DNA from: Jiangella mangrovi
GTDB lineage: Bacteria > Actinomycetota > Actinomycetes > Jiangellales > Jiangellaceae
Assembly (NCBI RefSeq): GCF_014204975.1
Contig: NZ_JACHMM010000001.1
Location: 5,368,037 to 5,432,036 of the forward strand
DNA: 64,000 nucleotides
Reading direction: 5' to 3'
Both the position numbers and the translations under genes were made by a program. This document shows positions 57,902-64,000 of the stretch, piece by piece (the first letter of the stretch is position 1; each line of letters opens with the position of its first letter). The notes under the pieces were generated by a model. The model had not been told where the DNA came from, did not search any database, and worked only from the letters and a program-made list of their open reading frames with translations.

Positions 57902-59482
57902 ATGAACGGCAGCGCTCCGCGCCGCGGCCTGAGCCGACGCGACCTGCTGCGGGCCGGTGTCGCGGCGGGCGCCGGGCTCGCGCTCGGCCCGGTGCTGGCG
58001 GCCTGTGCCGGCCCCACCGGCACGTCCGGCGCCGGCACCCTCACGCTGGCGCTGAACCGGTCGCTGGTCAGCCTGGACAACAAGCTCAACCAGTTCGACG
58101 CGCACGTCACCGTGCAACGCGCGGTGCGGCAGGCGCTCACCCGCATCGGCGACGGCCTGCGGGCCGAGCCGGTGCTGGCCCAGAGCTTCGAGCTCGTCTC
58201 GCCCACGGCCTGGCGGGTACGGCTGCGCCCCGAGGCCGCGTACTCCGACGGCACACCGGTCGCGGTGGCCGACGTCGTCACCGCTCTCGAGATGTACCAG
58301 CAGGTCGACGCCTCGTTCGTCGGCAACCAGTTCCCCGAGTGGCCGGTGGTGCAGCAGCTCGACGAGCACACGTTCGACCTCGTCACGCAGCGGCCGCTGG
58401 TCGGCCTCGACGCCCTCATGAGCAACATCCTCGTCACGCCGGCGGCGGCCAACCTCCCCGAGGAGCTGTCCGACGGCGTCGGCAGCGGCCCGTACGTGGT
58501 CAGCCAGGCCAACCGCGGCACCGGCGACTACACGCTCACCGCCAACCCCGCCTACTGGGGCCCGGCGCCCGGTGTGGAACAGGTGCGCATCCGGTTCCTG
58601 CCCGAGGAGACCAGCCGCGTGCTCGCCCTGCGCAGCGGCGAGGTCGACGTCATCGACTCCATCTCGCCCGACTCCGCGGAGCAGCTCGACGGCCTGCCCG
58701 GCATCAGCCTGCTGCAGGCCGAGGGCACCCGCCTGGTGCAGCTCTTCTACAACTTCCGCAAGCCGCCCGAGCACCCGCTCTCCAAGGCCTCGGTCCGGCA
58801 GGCGCTGAGCCTGGCCATCGACGGCCAGAGCATCGTCCGCGACGTCCTGCTCGACAGCGTCACCCCCACCCACGGCGTGGTGCCGCTCAGTCTCGACGGC
58901 GCCGTCGAGGTCGGACGGTTCGCCTTCGACCCCCGCAAGGCCCGGCAGCTGCTCGACGCCGAAGGGGTCGACGACCTCGAGCTGACCATCATCTGGGAGT
59001 CCGGCGAGTTCGCCGGCGACGCCTATGTCATGGAGGCCGTGGCGCAGATGCTCGGCGACATCGGGGTGCAGGTGCACCTGCACCAGTTCGAGCCCGGCGG
59101 CGACCTCCCCACCTGGCGGCAGGGTCGCGGGGGCGACTTCGACATCATCGGCAACGGCTACGGCAACCAGACCGGCCTGGCGCTCACCAGCCTGCAGGGC
59201 CTGTTCGCGGGCACGCCCGAGATGGAGCAGACCGGCGACGCGTTCATGGGCTTCGTCTACGACGACATCGCCTCCGGCATCACCGCGGCCGCGGCCGAGA
59301 CCGACGACCAGCGGCGCTCCACGCTGCTGCAGGACGTCCAGCAGTCCATCTGGGACCTCTGGCCGTCCATGTGGGCGTTCACGCAGGACGTCCTGCTCGC
59401 CCACCGCGACACCGTGAGCGGCCTCGACCTGCTGCCCATCAACTCCTACGACCTCGCCGCCCTGCGGCTCGAGGAGGGGTGA
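57902..59482 (+). CDS. Dipeptide/oligopeptide-type (DppA) substrate-binding Tat lipoprotein
   Basis: A 526-residue SBP_bac_5 family protein. The signal has twin arginine SRRDLLRAGVAAGAGLALG and lipobox LAAC (Cys 35), so it is a Tat-routed lipoprotein. The two-lobed domain shows AQSFELVSPTAWRVRLRPEAAYSDGTPV near the N-terminus and HPLSKASVRQALSLAIDGQSIV in the second half, typical of DppA/OppA/NikA. Ligand may be a peptide, a sugar oligomer or another solute. In this acid-sugar locus a sugar acid or its conjugate is the logical ligand. GGAGGTGA precedes the ATG at good distance. Confidence 0.93.
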   Translation: MNGSAPRRGLSRRDLLRAGVAAGAGLALGPVLAACAGPTGTSGAGTLTLALNRSLVSLDNKLNQFDAHVTVQRAVRQALTRIGDGLRAEPVLAQSFELVSPTAWRVRLRPEAAYSDGTPVAVADVVTALEMYQQVDASFVGNQFPEWPVVQQLDEHTFDLVTQRPLVGLDALMSNILVTPAAANLPEELSDGVGSGPYVVSQANRGTGDYTLTANPAYWGPAPGVEQVRIRFLPEETSRVLALRSGEVDVIDSISPDSAEQLDGLPGISLLQAEGTRLVQLFYNFRKPPEHPLSKASVRQALSLAIDGQSIVRDVLLDSVTPTHGVVPLSLDGAVEVGRFAFDPRKARQLLDAEGVDDLELTIIWESGEFAGDAYVMEAVAQMLGDIGVQVHLHQFEPGGDLPTWRQGRGGDFDIIGNGYGNQTGLALTSLQGLFAGTPEMEQTGDAFMGFVYDDIASGITAAAAETDDQRRSTLLQDVQQSIWDLWPSMWAFTQDVLLAHRDTVSGLDLLPINSYDLAALRLEEG

Positions 59483-59484
59483 CC

Positions 59485-60420
59485 ATGGCGCGCTATCTGG
59501 CGTTGCGGGTCGCACAGAGCTTGCTCACCGTGTTCCTCATCGTCTCGACGGTGTTCGTGCTGGTCCGGCTCGCGCCCGGCGACCCCGCCGCGGCCATCGG
59601 CGGCCCCACCGCGACCACTGAGGACCTGCAGGCCATCCGCGAGGAGCTCGGGCTGGTCGGCTCCATCCCACAGCAGTACTGGCACTTCATCACCGGCCTG
59701 CTGCAGGGCGACCTCGGCCTCTCCTACTCCTTCCGCCAACCCGCGCTCGACGTCGTGCTCGAGCGGCTGCCCTACACCATCACGCTGGCCGGCGCCGCCA
59801 TCGTGCTCACGGCGCTCATCGCCATCCCGCTCGGCATCTTCACCGCCCGCCGGGCCAACAGCGCCTGGGACGTCGGCGCCAACGTCGGCACCATCGCCGG
59901 TCAGTCCATGCCGGAGTTCTGGACCGGCATCATGCTGCTCACCCTGCTGGCGGTCGTGGTGCCCGTCTTCCCCGCGTCCGGGTTCACCTCGTGGTCCGGG
60001 CTCGTGCTGCCCGCGGTCACCATCGCGCTACTGCAGATCGCCCTGATCTCCCGGCTGGTGCACCGCGAGATGGCCGGCAACCTGGCGGCGCCCTACGTCA
60101 CGGTGGCCCGCTCGCGCGGCGTCGCCGAGCGCAGGCTGACCTGGCGCTACGCCTTCGCCAACTCGTCCATCCCGGTCGTAACGGCGCTCGGCACCCGGTT
60201 CGCGGCCATGCTCAACGGCGTCGTGGTGGTCGAGGTGGTGTTCGCCTGGCCCGGCATCGGTTCGCTCGTGGTCCGGGCGCTCGAGACCCGCGACTACCCG
60301 CTCATCCAGGCGACCGTGCTGGTGACCAGCCTCCTGGCCATCGGCGTGCAGCTCCTCATCGACCTCCTGTACCCGCTGTTCGATCCGCGGGTGCGCGTCG
60401 GAAAGGCGGTGTCACGATGA
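59485..60420 (+). CDS. Dpp/Opp-type ABC permease, DppB-like
   Basis: A 311-residue inner-membrane permease with six helices. RYLALRVAQSLLTVFLIVSTVFVLVRLAPGDP is the DppB opening. The coupling loop AAPYVTVARSRGVAERRLTWRYAFANS contains the EAA-like motif facing the ATPase. It begins 2 bp after the binding-protein stop with GAGGAGGGG before the ATG. Full length, no missing helix. Confidence 0.95.
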   Translation: MARYLALRVAQSLLTVFLIVSTVFVLVRLAPGDPAAAIGGPTATTEDLQAIREELGLVGSIPQQYWHFITGLLQGDLGLSYSFRQPALDVVLERLPYTITLAGAAIVLTALIAIPLGIFTARRANSAWDVGANVGTIAGQSMPEFWTGIMLLTLLAVVVPVFPASGFTSWSGLVLPAVTIALLQIALISRLVHREMAGNLAAPYVTVARSRGVAERRLTWRYAFANSSIPVVTALGTRFAAMLNGVVVVEVVFAWPGIGSLVVRALETRDYPLIQATVLVTSLLAIGVQLLIDLLYPLFDPRVRVGKAVSR

Positions 60421-61325
60421 CGACGCAGACACAGGCCGCCCGGCCCAGCGCCGTGACGGCCGACCGGCTCCGATCCTCGGCCGCGGCGCTGCGCCGGCGG
60501 GCCAGCCGGCTCAAGATCGTGCTGGGCGCGGTCCTGGCCGGCGTCGTGATCGTCCCGATCCTGCTGGCCAACGTGTTGCCGTTGCCCGACCCACTCGAGC
60601 AGGACCTCTCCCAGCGCCGGCTGCCGCCGCTGACCGACGGGCACCTGTTCGGGACCGACCAGCTGGGCCGCGACCTGCTGTCGCGCATCCTGCACGGCGG
60701 CCAGGTGTCACTGACCATCGGCGTGCTGGCGGTCCTGGTGTCCGGCGTGGTCGGCGTCATCGCCGGCGCGGCCGCGGGCTACTACGGACGCTGGGTCGAC
60801 TCCGTCGTCTCGCGGCTGCTGGAAGCCCAGATGTCGGTGCCGCTGCTGCTCCTGCTGCTGCTCGTGGTGGCGCTGTTCGGCCCGTCCATCGCCGTCATCA
60901 CGCTGGTCATCGCGTTCGCGCAGTGGCCCGAGCCGGCCCGGCTCACCCGCGCCATGGTGCTGGTCGAACGCGAGAAACCGTATGTCGCCGCGGCCCGGGT
61001 GCTCGGCCTGCGGCGGGCCGCGGTGCTGGTGCGGCACGTCGTGCCGAACATCATCAACCAGATCGTCGTGGTCATGCTGCTGCTCCTGGCCCAGGCGGTG
61101 CTGCTCGAGAGCGCGCTGAGCTTCCTCGGCGCCGGGGTCGAGCGGCCTCACCCGACGTGGGGGCGCATCATCGCCGACGGTCAGGGCTACATCACCACGT
61201 CGTGGTGGCTGGTCACCCTGACGGGTCTGGTCATCGTGCTGCTGGTGGTCGGGGTCAACCTCCTCGGCGACGGTCTGCGCGACCGCGTGGGCCGGTCCCG
61301 GCCGGCGAAGGGAGAGTCGCAATGA
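60417..61325 (+). CDS. Dpp/Opp-type ABC permease, DppC-like
   Basis: A 302-residue permease with a 35-residue cytosolic tail, one N-terminal helix (KIVLGAVLAGVVIVPILLANVL), the DppC-typical HLFGTDQLGRDLLSRILHGGQVSL segment and then five helices. The coupling loop is REKPYVAAARVLGLRRAAVLVRHVVPN. It forms the channel with the preceding permease. The ATG overlaps the upstream stop (60417-60420), and its stop overlaps the next gene, so all parts are made in fixed ratio. Confidence 0.95.
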   Translation: MTTQTQAARPSAVTADRLRSSAAALRRRASRLKIVLGAVLAGVVIVPILLANVLPLPDPLEQDLSQRRLPPLTDGHLFGTDQLGRDLLSRILHGGQVSLTIGVLAVLVSGVVGVIAGAAAGYYGRWVDSVVSRLLEAQMSVPLLLLLLLVVALFGPSIAVITLVIAFAQWPEPARLTRAMVLVEREKPYVAAARVLGLRRAAVLVRHVVPNIINQIVVVMLLLLAQAVLLESALSFLGAGVERPHPTWGRIIADGQGYITTSWWLVTLTGLVIVLLVVGVNLLGDGLRDRVGRSRPAKGESQ

Positions 61326-62128
61326 CACTGCTCGACGTCCAGGACCTGCAGGTCGAGCTCATGACGGCCGGCGGGGTGATCCGCGCGGTCGACGGCGTCT
61401 CGTTCACCGTCGGCCGGTCCGAGACCGTCACCCTCATCGGCGAGTCCGGCAGCGGCAAGTCCACCACGGCCATGGCGGTGCAGGCGCTGCTGCCGCGCAA
61501 CCTGGCCGTGGTGTCCGGGCGCTGCCTCATCGACGGCGTCGACGTCGTGGCGCGCCCGGCCGAGGCCGCGAAGCTGCGGGGGCGGACCGTCGCCATGATC
61601 CCGCAGGACCCCATGACGGCGCTGAGCCCCGTGTCGACCATCGGCCGGCAGCTCGGCGAGGTGCTGGCCCACAAGGACTCCTCGCTGTCCCGGTCCGCCC
61701 GCCGCCGGCAGGCCGCCGACCTCCTGGGCTCGGTGCGCATCACCGATCCCGAGCGCCGGCTCGACGCCTATCCGCACCAGCTGTCCGGCGGCATGGTGCA
61801 ACGGGTCCTCATCGCCATGGCGCTGGCCATCGACCCGCACCTGCTGGTGGCCGACGAGCCCACCAGTGCCCTCGACGTCACGGTGCAGGCCGGCATCCTC
61901 GACCTCCTCATGGACCTGCAGGACCGCACCTCGGCCGGCATCCTCATGATCACCCACGACATCGGCGTGGCCCGGCTGGTCAGCGACCGCGTGCACGTCA
62001 TGCGCGACGGCCGGTTCGTCGAGAGCGGCGAGGTCGAGGCCGTCGTCGGCGCGCCGCGGCAGGACTACACCCGCCGGCTGCTCGACGCGGTGCCGAAGCT
62101 GGGCGCCTGGGAAGGAGAGGTGGCATGA
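61322..62128 (+). CDS. Dpp/Opp-type ABC ATPase, DppD-like
   Basis: A 268-residue ATPase. Walker A is GESGSGKSTTAMAV at residue 40, Q-loop VAMIPQDPMTALSPV, signature HQLSGGMVQRVLIAMAL, Walker B LLVADEPTSALDVTVQAG. The C-terminal oligopeptide-transporter extension that follows the ATPase core in many DppD/OppD proteins is short here, ending soon after PRQDYTRRLLDAVP. Overlaps the permease on one side and the second ATPase on the other. Confidence 0.95.
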   Translation: MTLLDVQDLQVELMTAGGVIRAVDGVSFTVGRSETVTLIGESGSGKSTTAMAVQALLPRNLAVVSGRCLIDGVDVVARPAEAAKLRGRTVAMIPQDPMTALSPVSTIGRQLGEVLAHKDSSLSRSARRRQAADLLGSVRITDPERRLDAYPHQLSGGMVQRVLIAMALAIDPHLLVADEPTSALDVTVQAGILDLLMDLQDRTSAGILMITHDIGVARLVSDRVHVMRDGRFVESGEVEAVVGAPRQDYTRRLLDAVPKLGAWEGEVA

Positions 62129-62955
62129 CCGAACCCCTGTTGTCGGTGCGCGACCTGGCCGTGGAGTTCACCACCCATGGGCAGCGCAACCGGGTCGTCG
62201 ACGGCGTCGGCTTCGATCTCGAGGCGGGCCGCACGCTGGCGGTCGTCGGCGAGTCCGGCTGCGGCAAGTCCACGCTGGCCCGCACGCTGGTCCGGCTCGA
62301 GACCCCTGCCGCCGGCTCCATCCGCTACGCCGGCCGCGACCTCGCGACCCTCGGCGAGAAGGAGCTACGGCCGGTCCGCGGCGACCTCCAGATGATCTTC
62401 CAAGATCCTTACGGCTCGCTCGACCCGCACCTCACGGCGGCCGGCATCGTCGCCGAGCCGCTGCGCCTGCGCGGTGTGAGCGACCGCGCCGAGCGCCGCC
62501 GCCAGGCGGTCGAGCTGCTCGATCGGGTCGGGCTCCGGCGCGAGCACGCCGACCGCCGGCCCCCGGAGTTCTCCGGCGGACAGCGCCAGCGCATCGGCAT
62601 CGCCCGGGCGCTGGCCAGCCGCCCCAAAGTCCTCATCTGCGACGAAGCCACCAGCGCGCTCGACGTCTCGGTGCAGGCGCAGGTCCTCGACCTGCTGCGC
62701 GAACTGCAGCAGCACGAGGGCATCGCCTACCTGTTCATCTCGCACAACCTCGGCGTGGTCCGCGAGATCAGCCAGGAGGTCGCCGTCATGTCGCGGGGCC
62801 GGTTCGTCGAGCACGGTCCCACCGAAGAGGTGCTGAGCCGGCCGCGGCACGACTACACCCGCACGCTGCGCCGGGCCGCGCTCGACCCCGCGCTCATCAC
62901 CGGCCGCAAGCCACGGCTGTTCGCCCCCACGACGAGCGCGGGAGTCGCCTCGTGA
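62125..62955 (+). CDS. Dpp/Opp-type ABC ATPase, DppF-like
   Basis: A 276-residue ATPase partner. Walker A is GESGCGKSTLARTLV, Q-loop LQMIFQDPYGSLDPHLT, signature PEFSGGQRQRIGIARAL, Walker B VLICDEATSALDVSVQAQ. The form DPYGSLDP and the end RPRHDYTRTLRRA are typical of DppF/OppF. It has complete catalytic residues, so both ATP sites of the importer should hydrolyse. Coupled to both neighbours by ATGA/GTGA overlaps. Confidence 0.95.
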   Translation: MTEPLLSVRDLAVEFTTHGQRNRVVDGVGFDLEAGRTLAVVGESGCGKSTLARTLVRLETPAAGSIRYAGRDLATLGEKELRPVRGDLQMIFQDPYGSLDPHLTAAGIVAEPLRLRGVSDRAERRRQAVELLDRVGLRREHADRRPPEFSGGQRQRIGIARALASRPKVLICDEATSALDVSVQAQVLDLLRELQQHEGIAYLFISHNLGVVREISQEVAVMSRGRFVEHGPTEEVLSRPRHDYTRTLRRAALDPALITGRKPRLFAPTTSAGVAS

Positions 62956-63899
62956 CCGGCCCTCGTCCCGTCCTCGGCACCATGACGTTCGGCGACACCG
63001 TCGACCACGACACCGCGGCGAGCATGCTCGACCTCGTCCACGACGCCGGCGTCACCGAGATCGACACCGCCAACGCGTACGCCGGCGGCGCCACCGAGGA
63101 GATGCTCGGCGAGCTGCTGGCGCGGCGGCCGGGCCGGTTCACGGTCGCGACGAAGGCCGGCATCGCGCACCCCGACGCCGGCGGCGCCCCACCGTTGTCG
63201 CCCCAGGCGCTCCGCGCGTGCCTCGAGGGCAGCCTGCGCCGGCTCCGGCTCGACCACGTCGACCTCTTCTACCTGCACCAGCCCGACCCCGCCACGCCGC
63301 TGGACGACACCGTGGCCGAGGTCGCCACGCTGGCCGCCAAGGGGCTCGTCGGCCGGGTCGGCGTCTCCAACTTCGCCGCCTGGCAGATCGCCGAGCTGCG
63401 CCGGCTGTTCGCCGCCGCCGGGCTGCCCGGTCCGGTCGTGGCGCAGCAGCTCTACAGCCTGGTGGCGCGCCGCATCGACGACGAGTACGTCGCGTTCGCC
63501 CTGGCCAGCGGCATCGAGACCATGGTCTACAACCCGCTCGGCGGCGGGCTGCTGTCCGGCCGCTACACCTTCGAGGCCGCACCCGACGAGGGCCGGTTCG
63601 CCACCTCGCGGCTCTCGCCGATGTACCGCGAGCGCTACTGGGACCCGCGCCTGTTCGAGGCGGTCGGCGCGCTGTCGGCGGTCGCGGCCGACGCCGGGGT
63701 GTCGCTGCCCGAGCTGGCGCTGCGCTGGCTGGCCTCGCGTCCGGTCGTCGGCTCGGTGCTGCTCGGGGCCTCGAAGCCGGCGCACCTCATGGCGAACCTC
63801 GAGGCGCTCGCGCGTGGGCCGCTCCCCGCCGACGCGGTCGAGCGCTGCGACGATGTCGGCCGGCAGTTGCGCGGCCCCATGCCCGCCTACAACCGCTGA
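62952..63899 (+). CDS. Aldo/keto reductase
   Basis: A 315-residue NADPH-dependent aldo/keto reductase barrel. LGTMTFGDTVDHDTAASMLDL is the start, and the catalytic set is Asp in EIDTANAYAGGATEEMLG, Lys in TVATKAGIAHP and His in DLFYLHQPDP. The cofactor end has VGSVLLGASKPAHLMANLEAL. The residue normally Tyr in the tetrad is in NAYAGG. It starts by GTGA overlap in the importer operon, so it acts on the imported compound, perhaps oxidising or reducing a sugar carbonyl before the kinase step. Confidence 0.9.
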   Translation: MTGPRPVLGTMTFGDTVDHDTAASMLDLVHDAGVTEIDTANAYAGGATEEMLGELLARRPGRFTVATKAGIAHPDAGGAPPLSPQALRACLEGSLRRLRLDHVDLFYLHQPDPATPLDDTVAEVATLAAKGLVGRVGVSNFAAWQIAELRRLFAAAGLPGPVVAQQLYSLVARRIDDEYVAFALASGIETMVYNPLGGGLLSGRYTFEAAPDEGRFATSRLSPMYRERYWDPRLFEAVGALSAVAADAGVSLPELALRWLASRPVVGSVLLGASKPAHLMANLEALARGPLPADAVERCDDVGRQLRGPMPAYNR

Positions 63900-63918
63900 G
63901 ACGTCTGGAGTCCTGCCT

Positions 63919-64000
63919 GTGACCACCACCCCCGCCTTCGAGGCCGTCGAACGCATCCGCCGCCGCGAGCGCTCCGTCGGGTACTGGATCGCCACCGACA
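63919..64000 (+). CDS. Probable HpcH/HpaI aldolase, 5' end only (runs off window)
   Basis: The first 27 residues of a gene cut by the window edge. GTG at 63919 with GGAG 8 bp ahead opens MTTTPAFEAVERIRRRERSV and continues GYWIATD. The pattern of a leading helix with Arg-rich stretch and then GYWIATD-like strand is common at the start of HpcH/HpaI (2,4-dihydroxyhept-2-ene-dioate/2-keto-3-deoxy acid) aldolases. An aldolase would fit the acid-sugar locus, but 27 residues are not proof. Confidence 0.5.
   Translation, partial: MTTTPAFEAVERIRRRERSVGYWIATD

Overview
This window is a GC-rich actinobacterial chromosome segment. GTG starts are frequent, ATGA/GTGA stop-start overlaps abound, and there are Tat signals, an IdeR/DmdR-type iron box, a Streptomyces-like ilvB leader peptide and a Trp-Trp leader peptide. 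The gene mix and many intergenic palindromes suggest a soil/marine actinomycete, perhaps a Jiangella relative; the genus is a guess from memory. No rRNA, tRNA, CRISPR array or prophage is seen.

Region by region. 1-5.1 kb: the end of a methyltransferase gene, a 680-bp palindrome-rich spacer, two small enzymes, an unknown conserved protein, and an iron-box-controlled siderophore-binding lipoprotein facing a CxxC flavin oxidoreductase. 5.1-12 kb: an ankyrin protein, then a leftward TetR - heterodimeric ABC exporter - polyphosphate kinase 2 unit with a clear TetR-type operator. 12-20.7 kb: amino-acid biosynthesis, with a slipin, a Trp leader/attenuator before a fused TrpE-TrpG, a LysE exporter with an AraC regulator, and ilvBNC behind its own leader peptide (MRFGILVLH) and terminator. 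20.7-24.4 kb: an Asp23/Gls24 - AmaP envelope-stress operon divergent from an ECF-like sigma factor. 24.4-27 kb: an intact IS630-type element, a small ORF, a frameshifted membrane protein and a PPOX protein.

27-43.8 kb is the most distinctive region. It is a divergent catabolic regulon centred on an XRE-cupin regulator at 36.5 kb. Leftwards run two Tat-exported YtcJ-type amidohydrolases, a Liv-type binding protein, LivH, a fused LivM-LivG and LivF. Rightwards run an M24 peptidase-fold protein, 2-oxoacid dehydrogenase E1 alpha and beta, a cytosolic amidohydrolase, a bicupin, an SDR without its catalytic Tyr-Lys pair, and a 3-hydroxyisobutyrate-dehydrogenase-like enzyme, most with overlapping stops and starts. 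The substrate cannot be named from sequence; extracytoplasmic hydrolysis, import and intracellular degradation of a nitrogen-containing compound is the best reading.

43.7-54.1 kb: a vapBC-like toxin-antitoxin pair sits between two near-identical copies of the last 98 bp of the dehydrogenase gene. Then come a lipoprotein carrying a Lon-type (S16) Ser-Lys protease domain, ilvD, an AraC-NTF2-SDR unit, a Tat-exported GT-B-like protein, a Tat-exported amine oxidase and an AhpD-like protein. 54.1-64 kb: a second divergent catabolic locus. A four-carbon acid-sugar kinase (DUF1537), PdxA2, a DeoR regulator and a cupin run left. A complete Dpp-type ABC importer, an aldo/keto reductase and the start of a probable HpcH/HpaI aldolase run right. 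This resembles a D-threonate/erythronate-type pathway joined to an unusual importer class.
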